In this document: positions 17,816 to 27,090 of the stretch, piece by piece | How positions within the stretch are numbered: position 1 is the first letter of the stretch | Layout of the letters: the number at the start of each line of letters is the position of its first letter | Assembly: GCF_003967355.1 (NCBI RefSeq) | Contig: NZ_BIFH01000019.1 | Location: forward strand, 1 to 64,000 | Source of the DNA: Embleya hyalina | Lineage (GTDB): Bacteria; Actinomycetota; Actinomycetes; Streptomycetales; Streptomycetaceae | DNA length: 64,000 bases | Direction: 5' to 3' | Translations under genes and position numbers: made by a program | Notes under the pieces: model-generated | Database searches by the model: none | What the model saw: only the letters and a program-made list of their open reading frames with translations | What the model was told of the DNA's origin: nothing

Positions 17816-20182
17816 TCAGTGCGGATCGCGGGCGTCGCTCGACCAGGTCCAGTCGCGTACCTCCGGCATGTCCTCGCCGTGTTCGAGGATCCAGGCGCGG
17901 TGTCGGGTGCGGGCGTCGACCATGGCCTGGCGTACCGTCGCGGCGCGGGCGCCCAGGCCGGGGACGCGGTCGATGACGTCGATCACCCGCTGGTAGCGGT
18001 CCGTGTCGTTGAGGACGACCATGTCGAACGGGGTCGTCGTGGTGCCGTACTCCTTGTAGCCGCGCACGTGCAGGTGGGCGTGGTTGTGCCGGCGGTAGGC
18101 GAGGCGGTGGATCAGCCACGGGTAGCCGTGGTACGCGAACACGACCGGGACGTCGGTGCCGAACAGGGCGTCGTACTCCGTGTCGGGCATGCCGTGCGGA
18201 TGCTCCGTCTCGGGGAGCAGCCGCATCAGGTCGACCACGTTGACCACGCGCACGCGCAGGTCCGGCAGATGACGGCGGATCAGGTCGACGGCGGCGAGGG
18301 TTTCCAGCGTGGGTACGTCGCCGGCGCAGGCCAGCACGACATCGGGGTCGCCGTCGTCGTTGGAGGCCCACTCCCAGATCCCGGCGCCGCGTGTGCAGTG
18401 CAGGACGGCCTCGTCCATGGTCAGCCAGTCGGGGGTCGGGGTCTTGCCGGCGACGATGACGTTGACCAGGCCGCGGCTGCGCAGGGCGTGATCGCCCACC
18501 GACAGAAGGGTGTTGGTGTCCGGGGGCAGGTAGACGCGGACGACTTCGGGGCGTTTGTTGATGACGTTGTCGACGAAGCCGGGGTCCTGGTGGGAGAAGC
18601 CGTTCTGGTCCTGGCGCCAGACGTGGGAGGTGAGCAGGTAGTTGAGCGAGGCGATGGGCGGGCGCCAGTCGATCTCGCGACTGGCGTGCAGCCACTTGGC
18701 GTGTTGGTTGAACATCGAGGAGACGATGTGCGTGAACGCCTCGTAGCAGGAGAACACGCCGTGTCGGCCGGTGAGCAGATAGCCCTCCAACATGCCCTGG
18801 CAGGTGTGTTCGGACAGGATCTCCACCACGCGCCCGTCGGGGGCCAGGTGGGTGTCGAGGTCGGTGACCGGCTCCTGCCACGCCTTGGCGGTGGCGCGGT
18901 AGACGGCGCCGAGCCGGTTGGACTCGGTCTCGTCGGGGCCGAACAGCCGGAAGTCGCGGCGGGTCGCGGTGCGGGCGAACACCTCGCGCAGGAACTCGCC
19001 CAGCGCGCGGGTGGGTTCGGAGGAGGACGCGCCGGGTTCGGTGACCTTGACCGCGAAGTCGTGCGGGTCCGGCAGCGGCAACTCCCGCAGCAGTGTGCCG
19101 CCGTTGGCCTCGGGGACCGCGCCGAGGCGGGTGTCGCCGGCGGGGACGTTGGCGAGCACGATCGGGGTGGGGTGCCCGTCGGCGTCGAAGAGCTCGTCGG
19201 GGCGATAGGACCGCATCCACGCGTCGAGCAGGGCCAGGTGCTCCGGGTTTTCGCGGACGCCCGCCAGCGGGACCTGGTGGGAGCGCCAGGTGCCCTCGAC
19301 GGGGGTGTCGTCGACGGTGTGCGGGCCGGTCCAGCCCTTGGGGGTGCGCAGTACGAGCATCGGCCATCGGGGGCGGGTGTGCGCGGTTGCCTTGAGGTGC
19401 GCGATCTCGTCGAGGGCTTCCTCCAGCGCGGCGGCGAACTCGGCGTGTACGCGGGCGGGTTCGTCGCCCTCGACGTGGATGGGGCGCCAGCCGTATCCGG
19501 TGAGCAGCGCGTCGAGTTCGGCGCGCGGCATGCGGGCGAGCAGGGTGGGGTTGGCGATCTTCCAGCCGTTGAGGTGCAGGATCGGCAGGACCGCGCCGTC
19601 GGTGCGGGGGCTGAGGAACTTGTTCCCGTGCCAGGAGGCGGCCAGCGGTCCGGTCTCGGCCTCGCCGTCGCCGATCACGCACGCGACGACCAGGTCGGGG
19701 TTGTCGAAGGCGGCGCCGAACGCGTGCGAGAGGCTGTATCCGAGCTCGCCGCCCTCGTGGATGGAGCCGGGTACGCCGGGGGCGATGTGGCTGGGCACAC
19801 CGCCGGGCTGGGAGAACTGTCGGAACAGGGTGGCCATACCGGCCGCGTCCCGGGGGACGTTCGGGTGGCGTTCGCTGTACGTACCGTCCAGCCACGACGC
19901 GGCGAGCGCCGAAGGGCCGCCGTGGCCGGGGCCGGTGACGTGGAGCGCGTGCGTGCCGCGTTCGCGGACGACCCGGTTCAGGTGTGCGTAGATCAGGTTC
20001 AGACCGGGGGAGGTGCCCCAGTGGCCGAGCAGCCGCGGCTTGATGTGCCCGGGCCGCAACGGCTCGGCGAGCAGCGGGTTCTCGCGCAGGTAGATCTGCC
20101 CCACGGCGAGATAATTCGCCGCCCGCCACCAGGCGTCGACCATCGTCAGGTCGGGTGCCTCGGGAGTCGTCGCCGTCGTCAT
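17816..20182 (-). CDS. xfp: Phosphoketolase (xylulose-5-P/fructose-6-P)
   Basis: The 788-aa protein is a thiamine-diphosphate phosphoketolase that cleaves xylulose-5-P and/or fructose-6-P with phosphate to acetyl phosphate. Family blocks include [44 protein letters not shown], the ThDP-binding [19 protein letters not shown] and the conserved HQDPGFVDN. Length is normal for the family (about 790-800). The ATG follows GAGAGGA. Acetyl phosphate would feed the acetate kinase at 3029, giving ATP without respiration. Paired DevR-like boxes lie 71 bp upstream. Confidence 0.96.
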   Translation of the reverse strand: MTTATTPEAPDLTMVDAWWRAANYLAVGQIYLRENPLLAEPLRPGHIKPRLLGHWGTSPGLNLIYAHLNRVVRERGTHALHVTGPGHGGPSALAASWLDGTYSERHPNVPRDAAGMATLFRQFSQPGGVPSHIAPGVPGSIHEGGELGYSLSHAFGAAFDNPDLVVACVIGDGEAETGPLAASWHGNKFLSPRTDGAVLPILHLNGWKIANPTLLARMPRAELDALLTGYGWRPIHVEGDEPARVHAEFAAALEEALDEIAHLKATAHTRPRWPMLVLRTPKGWTGPHTVDDTPVEGTWRSHQVPLAGVRENPEHLALLDAWMRSYRPDELFDADGHPTPIVLANVPAGDTRLGAVPEANGGTLLRELPLPDPHDFAVKVTEPGASSSEPTRALGEFLREVFARTATRRDFRLFGPDETESNRLGAVYRATAKAWQEPVTDLDTHLAPDGRVVEILSEHTCQGMLEGYLLTGRHGVFSCYEAFTHIVSSMFNQHAKWLHASREIDWRPPIASLNYLLTSHVWRQDQNGFSHQDPGFVDNVINKRPEVVRVYLPPDTNTLLSVGDHALRSRGLVNVIVAGKTPTPDWLTMDEAVLHCTRGAGIWEWASNDDGDPDVVLACAGDVPTLETLAAVDLIRRHLPDLRVRVVNVVDLMRLLPETEHPHGMPDTEYDALFGTDVPVVFAYHGYPWLIHRLAYRRHNHAHLHVRGYKEYGTTTTPFDMVVLNDTDRYQRVIDVIDRVPGLGARAATVRQAMVDARTRHRAWILEHGEDMPEVRDWTWSSDARDPH

Positions 20183-20252
20183 CGCTCGTCCTCTCGTCCG
20201 TCGCCGTGATTGCGCTCATGCCCACGCTCGTGCCTTCCACATGTCGGGTGAA

Positions 20253-20288
20253 GGGCCGAACGGCCCTACGGGACGGGCCACACGGGTC
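20253..20288 (-). promoter_or_regulatory. Two putative DevR boxes, phosphoketolase promoter
   Basis: The near-perfect palindrome GGGCCGAACGGCCC (20253-20266) and GGGCCACACGGGTC (20275-20288) are 22 bp apart start to start, 71 bp before the phosphoketolase ATG. Nothing else is recognised in the 300 bp between 20183 and 20482. Confidence 0.6.
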
Positions 20289-20482
20289 GATGCCGCCCAC
20301 CATGGGGCGACACCGCGGTCGGACGTCGGTCGTGTGCCGAGGAATCCGTATCGGGTGGGGTGGGCACGACGACCGGCGGGCAGCGGGCGTGCGGGTGCCG
20401 GTGGTCGGCTTCCCGGCGAACAGCGCCGCGCGCACCACGGGTTCGGCAGCCCGGGTCGAGGGTGGGGAAGGGTTCACGCCGA

Positions 20483-21526
20483 TCAGGCCCGGCCCGCTCC
20501 CGTTCCCGTACCGGTTCCGTTCCGGGCCTTCGTGCCGGCGTCGCCCGCGGCCGACCGCAGTGTCTCCGCCACGGGCCGGCGAGGGGTCGGGGCCCCGGGA
20601 GGCCCGTACCCCATCCGCAGCACCATCTGGACGTGGCCGGGGCCGGTCCGCGGGTTGCGCAGGGTCGCGCGGGTATCCGGCCATTCGACGGCCTGGTGCA
20701 GGACCGACATGCGCAGGCCGTGGACGGTCGCCAGGAGCCATGCCCGTTCCATGGCCTGACCCGTGCGCAGCCAGTCCTCCGGACGGTCGAAGCGTGTGGT
20801 GAGGGTGGCCACCCGGGGCAGTGCCTCGAAGTGCCGCGTCGAGGTGGGAAAGGCGGGCGGGTGCCCGGTGAAGGCGCGCACCGGTACCCGGGCGTCGTGG
20901 TCCTGCGGGCCCAGGGCCGCATAGGGGATGCCGTCGGTGGTGAGCTCCTCGACGCGCAGCCACGTGCGGGTTTCCGCCTGTCGGGCGAGGTCCGCGGCCG
21001 TGCGTCGTTCGGCCTCGGCCGTCAGGTTCAGGACGCGGCGTGCGTCGGTCTCCTCCAATACGTCCAGGACGACGCCTTCCGCCTCGGCGGCGGTGACGAG
21101 TTCACCGACCAGGCGCTCCGGCACGTCACGGTCGGTGAACGGCAGTCGACTGGAGTGCCGATCACCGATCGCCGGGTGGAGGTCCGGGCCGTACGGGTGT
21201 GGGTCGTGGGTGAACCGACCGAGATCGAGCACGGCCGCCGGAGCCGGTCCGCTCTCGTGAGGCAGCAGCGTCACGCGCGGATCCCGTCCCAGTCGTCCGG
21301 CGGCGACGCGCACGTTGAACACCGCCGCACCGACCGAGATATGCAGGGCCCGGCCGTCGGGATCGGTGAGGGGGACGGCACGCGTCCTGTCCGCGTACAC
21401 CGCGATCCCGCGACCGTCACTCGTGGGGCGGAAGTACCACGGTTGGCTGTTGTGGAGCGAGGGTGCCGCACCGCCCGCGGCAGCCAGATACCGCACGTCG
21501 GCGGGACTCAGGGATGCGTTGGCCAT
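20483..21526 (-). CDS. Acg-like nitroreductase-family protein
   Basis: The 347-aa protein resembles the Acg/Rv3131/Rv3127 group, nitroreductase-fold proteins of the mycobacterial DosR regulon. It has two half-domains. The N-terminus carries AAAGGAAPSLHNSQPWYFRP; the second half has ARVPVRAFTGHPPAFPTSTR and ATLTTRFDRPEDWLRTGQAMER. Acg itself sequesters FMN but is not known to act as an efficient nitroreductase, so enzymatic activity is open. The ATG at 21526 follows GGGGAGA. Two DevR-like boxes lie upstream. Confidence 0.87.
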   Translation of the reverse strand: MANASLSPADVRYLAAAGGAAPSLHNSQPWYFRPTSDGRGIAVYADRTRAVPLTDPDGRALHISVGAAVFNVRVAAGRLGRDPRVTLLPHESGPAPAAVLDLGRFTHDPHPYGPDLHPAIGDRHSSRLPFTDRDVPERLVGELVTAAEAEGVVLDVLEETDARRVLNLTAEAERRTAADLARQAETRTWLRVEELTTDGIPYAALGPQDHDARVPVRAFTGHPPAFPTSTRHFEALPRVATLTTRFDRPEDWLRTGQAMERAWLLATVHGLRMSVLHQAVEWPDTRATLRNPRTGPGHVQMVLRMGYGPPGAPTPRRPVAETLRSAAGDAGTKARNGTGTGTGAGRA

Positions 21527-21637
21527 GTCGATCTCTCCCCACGGCCCATCGGTGCGGCCGAATACCGGGAACGGCGCGTCGGGGCCGCTGTCGCGGGGCC
21601 GGCGCCGGATACGACCAGTCTCGGCGATCCCGAGCGG

Positions 21638-21682
21638 GGGCCACAAGGCCGGACGCCCCGAAGGGCCCGGGCCATGGGTCCC
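21638..21682 (-). promoter_or_regulatory. Putative DevR boxes upstream of the Acg-like gene
   Basis: GGGCCATGGGTCCC (21669-21682) is palindromic except at one pair. A weaker site, GGGCCACAAGGCCG, lies at 21638-21651. They are 31 bp apart, about one helical turn more than the 22 bp seen elsewhere. Confidence 0.48.
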
Positions 21683-21697
21683 GCATCCCACTCGGCG

Positions 21698-24319
21698 CTA
21701 TCCGCGGGTTCGCGGCCGGCGCGCCGCGATCCATCGGTCGGCGCGGGCGGCGAGGAAGCCGAGGACGGCGCCCGCGAGCGGGATCGGGAGGTCCCCGGCG
21801 GGGAGGGCGTGTGTGCCCAGCAGGTCCCGCAACATCGGCACGTACACCCCGGCCAGGCCCAGGGCGGCGGAGGCGAGGACCGTGATCGGCAGGAACGGGT
21901 TGTCGCGGGTGAGCAGCCGGGTCCGCAGGCCCGTGACGACACCGAGCTGCGCGCCGAGCAGGGTCAGGAAGAGCAGGCTCTGCCAGGCTCGTCCGGTGTG
22001 GTCGCCCCACGCGCCGGCGGCGAGGCCCACGGCGGTGACGCACAGGCCCAGTCGCAGGACCCGCTGCCACAGGCCGTCGCCGAGAATGCTCTGCTCGGGT
22101 GGGCGGGGTGCGCGCGTCATCGTGCCGGGGCCGGCGGGTTCGGCACCGAGGGCGACGCCGGTCAGGCCGTGGGTGAGCAGATTGATCCACAGGATCTGGG
22201 CGGCGAGCAGCGGCAGCGGCAGTCCCAGGAGCGGTCCGAGCAACATCACGGCGATCTCGGCGGCGCCTCCGGAGAGGCCGTAGACGAGGAAGCGGCGGAT
22301 GTTGTCGTAGACGCGCCTGCCCTCCTCCACCGCGACGACGACGGTCCCGATCTCGTCGTCGGCCAGGACCAGGTCCGCCGCCTGGCGGGCCACCTCCGTG
22401 CCGCGTCCACCCATGGCGACCCCGATGTCGGCCCGGTGCAGGGCGGGACCGTCGTTGACACCGTCGCCGGTCATCGCGGTGACGTCGCCCCGGGTACGCC
22501 AGGCCTGAATGATCGCCGGCTTCTGCTCCGGAGTCGTTCGGGCGAACACCCGTGCGGCGGTGGGATCGGGTGCGGGGTCGTTGCTCAGGTCGGCGCCGGT
22601 CAGGACGGTGGTGTCGCCGTCCCGCAGGATGCCCAGACGAGTGGCGACGGCCCGTGCGGTGGACGGGTGATCGCCGGTGATCATCACGGGCGTGATGCCC
22701 GCGTCCCGGCATGCGGCGATGGTGGCGCGGGCGGCCTCCCGGGGCGGATCGCTGATCGCGATCAGACCGAGCAGGGACATGCCTTCCTCCGCGTCCTCCG
22801 CGCGGTCGGGTACGACGTCGAGACGGCGGGTCGCCACGGCCAGGACCCGGTACCCGTCGGCCGCCAGGAGGTCGGCCTCGTAGCGCGCCGCGTGCAGGCG
22901 GTCGGGGTCGGTGGTGACGAAGCGCGGACTCAGGACGACCTCCGGGGCGCCCTTGAGGACGGCCCGAAAGCGGCCGTCGTGGTCGCGGTGCACGGTGGTC
23001 ATGCGTTTGCGGTCGCTGTCGAAGGGAGCCTCCGCCACCCGGGGGTGCTCCTCGCGCAGCGTGGTGTCGTCGATCCCGACCTTGCCGGCGGCGGCGAGCA
23101 GGGCCGCCTCCGTCGGATCCCCGAGCGCCGACCACTCGGGGTCCGTTCCCGGGGGTACGAGCGTGGCGTCGTTGCACAACGACGCCGCGGTGAGCAACTC
23201 GCGTATCTCCGGGGCGGAACCTTCGTCGAGCGGTCGCCCGTCGACGAGCACCCGGCCCTCGGGCGCGTAGCCCGTACCGGTGAGTTCGGCCGCCGTCCGG
23301 GCGGTCCATACCCGTTCGGCGACCATGCGGCCCTCGGTCAACGTGCCGGTCTTGTCCGTGGCGAGCACCGTGACGGACCCGAGCGTCTCGACGGCGGGCA
23401 GGTTGCGGACGATGGCGTGCCGCGCCGCCATCCGCCGCGCGCCCAGGGCCAGTCCCAGGGTGACCACCGCCGGCAACGATTCGGGGACCGCGGCGACCGC
23501 CAGACTGATCGCGGTGACCGCCATCGACTCGGTCGGCTCTCCCCGTACCAGGCCCAGGACGAAGACGAGCAGACACAGGCCGACGACCACGGCGGCGAGC
23601 ACCCGTCCGAGGTGAGCGAGTCTGCGCTGCAACGGGGTCGGTCCGGGGCGGTCCCGCATCAGGGCGGCGATGCGCCCCAGGGCACTGTTCGCGCCGGTCG
23701 CGGTGACCTCGGCCAGCGCCCGGCCGCGCATGATCACGGTGCCGGCCCGGAGCACGTTGTCGGCGGTGGTCTCACCGGCCGGATCGAGTGCGGACTTGTC
23801 CACCGGCACCGATTCGCCGGTCAGGGCGGCCTCGTCGACGAGCAGGCCCGACGCCTCGTACAGGACGGCGTCGGCGGGCACGATGTCGCCTTCGTCCAGC
23901 CGGACGATGTCGCCGGGGACGAGATCCGCGGAGGCCACCTCGCCTTCGGTCCCCTCGCGCAACACCCGCACGGTCGGCACCGACAGGTCCGACAGGGCCG
24001 TGACGGCCCGGTCGGCGCGGATCTCCTGAACGACGCCGACCAGGGTGTTGACCGCGACGACGAAGAGGATGACCGCCGTGTCGGCCGCATCCCCGGTCAG
24101 CGCGGTCAGGACGGCGGCGGCCAGGAGCACCAGGATCAGCGGATCACGCAATTGGGCCGTCACGCGCGTCCGCACCGGAGTACGCCGCGCCTGTCGGACG
24201 ACGTTGGGGCCGTGTACGGCGCGCCGCTCGCCCACCTGCTCGCGGGTCAGCCCACGAACGAGAGGGGGGTGCTTCGCCGACGAGGTCGACGAGGTCGGGG
24301 CAGGGGGCGTCTGGGGCAC
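21698..24319 (-). CDS. P-type cation-transporting ATPase (CtpF-like)
   Basis: The 873-aa protein is a P2-type ATPase with the calcium-pump architecture. It has an N-terminal cation-ATPase domain, the actuator motif LTGESVPVDK (about residue 167), the membrane motif VPESLPAVVT (about 279), phosphorylated Asp322 in DKTGTLTEG, KGAPEVVL, and the hinge MTGDGVNDGPAL. The C-terminal membrane helices are complete. CtpF (Rv1997) of M. tuberculosis is a DosR-regulon pump of this class; the transported ion here cannot be read from sequence. The GTG start has a weak ribosome site and lies 6 bp after the decayed stress gene, so both probably share the promoter at 24.9 kb. Confidence 0.88.
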   Translation of the reverse strand: MPQTPPAPTSSTSSAKHPPLVRGLTREQVGERRAVHGPNVVRQARRTPVRTRVTAQLRDPLILVLLAAAVLTALTGDAADTAVILFVVAVNTLVGVVQEIRADRAVTALSDLSVPTVRVLREGTEGEVASADLVPGDIVRLDEGDIVPADAVLYEASGLLVDEAALTGESVPVDKSALDPAGETTADNVLRAGTVIMRGRALAEVTATGANSALGRIAALMRDRPGPTPLQRRLAHLGRVLAAVVVGLCLLVFVLGLVRGEPTESMAVTAISLAVAAVPESLPAVVTLGLALGARRMAARHAIVRNLPAVETLGSVTVLATDKTGTLTEGRMVAERVWTARTAAELTGTGYAPEGRVLVDGRPLDEGSAPEIRELLTAASLCNDATLVPPGTDPEWSALGDPTEAALLAAAGKVGIDDTTLREEHPRVAEAPFDSDRKRMTTVHRDHDGRFRAVLKGAPEVVLSPRFVTTDPDRLHAARYEADLLAADGYRVLAVATRRLDVVPDRAEDAEEGMSLLGLIAISDPPREAARATIAACRDAGITPVMITGDHPSTARAVATRLGILRDGDTTVLTGADLSNDPAPDPTAARVFARTTPEQKPAIIQAWRTRGDVTAMTGDGVNDGPALHRADIGVAMGGRGTEVARQAADLVLADDEIGTVVVAVEEGRRVYDNIRRFLVYGLSGGAAEIAVMLLGPLLGLPLPLLAAQILWINLLTHGLTGVALGAEPAGPGTMTRAPRPPEQSILGDGLWQRVLRLGLCVTAVGLAAGAWGDHTGRAWQSLLFLTLLGAQLGVVTGLRTRLLTRDNPFLPITVLASAALGLAGVYVPMLRDLLGTHALPAGDLPIPLAGAVLGFLAARADRWIAARRPRTRG

Positions 24320-24325
24320 GGTCGT

Positions 24326-24817
24326 TCACCGATCTGTGGAATTCGTCCCGCGGGCGACGGCTCGCGGGGCATGGGTCGACGGCGGCCCGGCCGATCGGAT
24401 GTGCGGGAGGCGGCCGACCCGATGTACCGAGGGCGAAATCACCGCCGGCATCGGTCGCGGTCGGCGTCCCGCCCGCGCTCCGGCGGTCCGGCCACGACCC
24501 GGACAGGTCGCGTGCGCGATCACCGGGACGGCGATGCCGCCGGTGGTCATCGACTCCCTGATCAAGGACGACCGCCGACCCGAGCCCGGGACGACCATCG
24601 TCGCGTCGGCGGCCTGCTCCCGCAGGACGACGACACCGTGTCGTTTGTCGACGGGGGCCTGGGTGACCTCGGGCCCCGGCGGTCCGGCGCATGGATCGAG
24701 GCGCGGGCGAAGTCGGCGACGTTCGGCCTTCTCGGCAGCCCACGGGACCGCGCGTCGGCCTCCGTCGGTGCTCTCGACCCCGACGGCCACGGGTGCCGAT
24801 TCCTCGAAGGTGCTCAC
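24326..24817 (-). pseudogene. Decayed universal stress protein gene
   Basis: The frame begins like an intact stress protein (APVAVGVESTDGGRRAVPWA, behind a GTG with GGAGAGG) and later shows REQAADATMVVPGSGRRSS and TTGGIAVPVIAHATCP. Compared with the protein at 54834-55742, about 60 residues are missing between these parts. After ATCP the expected VVVVREP is replaced by an unrelated Arg-rich frame, and the second UspA domain is absent. This indicates an internal deletion plus a frameshift. It sits between a DevR-like box and the CtpF-like ATPase gene and may now act only as a transcribed leader. Confidence 0.72.
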
Positions 24818-24897
24818 CACGCGTTCCTCTCCGAACGAACCGACCCGTCTCGTCGGCTCCTTCGCCCGACTCTGCTCCCGACCGCCGTCGACGGGCA

Positions 24898-24911
24898 GGG
24901 CCGTTGGACCC
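24898..24911 (-). promoter_or_regulatory. Putative DevR box upstream of the decayed stress gene/ctpF
   Basis: GGGCCGTTGGACCC lies 81 bp before the decayed gene and is the reverse complement of the acetate-kinase box. A half-site, AAGGACCC, follows at 24925-24932. Confidence 0.5.
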
Positions 24912-24970
24912 GACGGGTGCGACGAAGGACCCCGGGTCGCGCGATCCTCGGCGGACCGCGACACGCCGGG

Positions 24971-25552
24971 TCAGAGGATGGGAAGGATGAACCCCAGGCA
25001 GTCGTCGACGTGCCTCACCGGCCGTGTCTCGTCCGAGCCGCTCCATTCGATGAGTGCCGTGTCGACGGCCGTGGCGACAAGTGCGGCCAGGCAGGACAGT
25101 TCACCTTCGGTGTAGGCCGTTCTCGAGTCGGCGGCGATGAAGGCGCCGACGACTCGGGCGAGGGGGTCTCGCCCATAGGCTCGTTTCACCTGCAGGCCGG
25201 GGTTGTCCCGGACGAGCCGAAGGCGGGTTCGGAGAATGCCCAGTTCGCTTTCGGGAAGGGCCAGGGCCGCCTCGATGGACGCCTTGAGCCGTGCCGAGAC
25301 CGAGCCCTGCCGCGGGGACTGTTCGAGCTGCGCGGAGAGCCGGCACGACAGGTCGTCGAGTCCTTCCCAGACGATCTGTTGTTTCGTGGGGTAGAAGCGG
25401 GCCAGGCTGGACCGGCTGATCCCCACGGCGGCTGCGATCTGCGCCGTCCCGACCTCTTCGAACCCGAGTTCCTCGAAAAGGGCCAGTGCGACGTCTCGCA
25501 CGCGGAAGCGGTCGATGTGCGCCGGCCGTCCCCTGGTGGCGTTCCGAGTCAA
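24971..25552 (-). CDS. TetR-family transcriptional regulator
   Basis: The 193-aa protein has a TetR HTH at residues 13-60 (RVRDVALALFEELGFEEVGT, AAAVGISRSSLARFYPTKQQI) and an all-helical ligand domain. No ATG or GTG fits near the domain start; TTG at 25552, preceded by GGAGGG with a 4-bp gap, gives a protein beginning MTRNATRGRPAH. It is divergent from the ring-cleavage operon and is its likely regulator. The ligand is unknown. Confidence 0.82.
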   Translation of the reverse strand: MTRNATRGRPAHIDRFRVRDVALALFEELGFEEVGTAQIAAAVGISRSSLARFYPTKQQIVWEGLDDLSCRLSAQLEQSPRQGSVSARLKASIEAALALPESELGILRTRLRLVRDNPGLQVKRAYGRDPLARVVGAFIAADSRTAYTEGELSCLAALVATAVDTALIEWSGSDETRPVRHVDDCLGFILPIL

Positions 25553-26091
25553 GGTTCCCTCCAGATTATAGAACAGCGCCTCATTAACCCTATCCTCTCG
25601 CGGCGGCGAGATGGCGGGCGGCGTCGGCGGGGCACCCGCCGACGCCTGCTGTGGCACGGCGGTCCGAATGCACTCACGCGCGGATCCCCCCTGCCCGACT
25701 GCCGTCTGTGTCGACCTGCCGGCTTCCGGGGTAGCCGCCCCGCCCTCCGGCCCGCCGAACCTCGGGCCCGGCGGACAGGCTCTCCGGGCTCGCCCGGGCA
25801 TCCCCGAGACGCGGAGGTCGCCACCCCTTCCCCATTATCGGACAGCGTGCTAAAAATGCTTCCGCGAGCTCGCGGCGAACACCGCTCCGCATCCGGGCCC
25901 GCTCTGCCGGAGCGGGGGCGGGGGCACCCCGATGTCCCCGTGACGGCGAGGTATCCCGCGTGGGAAGGCTCCCGGCCGAGTGATCGCCGGACGCGACGTC
26001 GTGCGCATCCCCGCGACCCCGATCCCCAGGAAACCCAACGGCATACGGCGTCTCGACGAAGCACGCCCACGACCAGCAGAAAGGGATGGAG
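25553..26091. promoter_or_regulatory. Divergent control region, tetR/ring-cleavage operon
   Basis: This 539-bp gap holds no credible gene and contains two AT-rich patches that stand out from the background. The 14-mers ATTATAGAACAGCG (25565-25578) and ATTATCGGACAGCG (25834-25847) match at 12 positions in the same orientation. They are candidate TetR operators. TATAAT on the minus strand (25565-25570) could be a -10 element, but it lies only 12 bp from the TTG start. Confidence 0.4.
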
Positions 26092-27090
26092 ATGGACCAT
26101 CTCGTCGCGCACCTCGCGCACGTCGAAATCCGCACACCCACACTCGAGGAGAGCGTCGCTTTCTTCCACGACCTGATCGGCATGGAGGTCGTCCTCGAAC
26201 ACGGCGATTCGGTCTTCCTCAGGACATGGGGCAACTACCTCCCCTACGACCTGATCCTCACGCGGAGCCCGACGACGGGCCTCGGCCACATCGGATGGCG
26301 GGCCAGGAGCGCCGAAGCCCTCGATCTCGCGGCGCGGCGGCTCGGCGCGGACAACGGGGGCCTGGGCTGGCAGGAACCGGCCCCCCGACAGGGAAGGGCG
26401 TATCTCTTCGTCGGGCCCAACGGGCAGAAGCAGAAGCTCTTCTGGGACGCCGAGCACTACCGGGCACCTCGGCACCTGGCCTCGCCGCTGCCCACCCGCC
26501 CGCAGCGCAACCCCGCCCGCGGTGTCGCGGCGCGCCATCTCGACCACGTGAACTTCCCCTCCGCGGACGTGCTCGGGGACGCGCGGTGGTACGAGAGAAA
26601 CCTCGGCGTCTTCCTCACCGAATGGACGGAGGTGCCCGAGGGAGGCCCGGCCATCTTCGCGACCCTGTCCACCGGTGCGGCGTTCCAACTGGCCTTCCTG
26701 CGCGACGACTCCGGGTACCGGGGCCGGTTCCACCACTTCGCCCTGCAGGTCGACGAGCGCGCCGATGTCCTCCGTGCCGCCGAGATCTTCCGCGAGGCCG
26801 GAGTCCCGATCGAATGGGGCCCGGGACGCCATGGGCACGGGGAGTCCTTCTCGGTCTACGTGCGCGAACCCGGGGGAATGCGTCTGGAGATCGTTTCCCC
26901 CGGCCTTCAGCGCATCGCTCCGGACCACAAGCCGGTCAAGTGGGCTCCGGCCCAGGGATCCTCCGACTTCCACCTCAGCAACCCGCTGCCGGAGGCGTTC
27001 CTCGAAGTCCTGCCGGCCGTCTCGACCACCGACCGACCAGCGTCCGCCATCGACGTGGCCGGACTCGGAAACCCCTGGGGCAACCTGTGA
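26092..27090 (+). CDS. Type I extradiol ring-cleavage dioxygenase
   Basis: The 332-aa protein has two vicinal-oxygen-chelate domains, as in catechol 2,3-dioxygenases. The C-terminal domain has the metal ligands: His152 in HLDHVNF, His214 or His215 in FHHFALQV, and Glu266 in MRLEIVSPG. It would open an aromatic diol next to a hydroxyl using O2 and Fe(II). ATG 26092 is preferred over 26086 because AAGGG is correctly spaced only for it. Its stop overlaps the next start (GTGA). The substrate is unknown; the operon suggests a hydroxylated phenyl compound. Confidence 0.92.
   Translation: MDHLVAHLAHVEIRTPTLEESVAFFHDLIGMEVVLEHGDSVFLRTWGNYLPYDLILTRSPTTGLGHIGWRARSAEALDLAARRLGADNGGLGWQEPAPRQGRAYLFVGPNGQKQKLFWDAEHYRAPRHLASPLPTRPQRNPARGVAARHLDHVNFPSADVLGDARWYERNLGVFLTEWTEVPEGGPAIFATLSTGAAFQLAFLRDDSGYRGRFHHFALQVDERADVLRAAEIFREAGVPIEWGPGRHGHGESFSVYVREPGGMRLEIVSPGLQRIAPDHKPVKWAPAQGSSDFHLSNPLPEAFLEVLPAVSTTDRPASAIDVAGLGNPWGNL

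Noticed and set aside
17673-20963. A 1096-codon minus-strand frame over the phosphoketolase
   Set aside because: It is the out-of-frame shadow of phosphoketolase, with His/Arg/Pro-rich content and no motif.
20360-26176. A 5.8-kb plus-strand open frame crossing several genes
   Set aside because: It runs antisense to the nitroreductase, CtpF-like ATPase and TetR genes, which have strong family motifs. Its product is low-complexity Arg/Gly/Ala/Pro, typical of shadow frames in GC-rich DNA.
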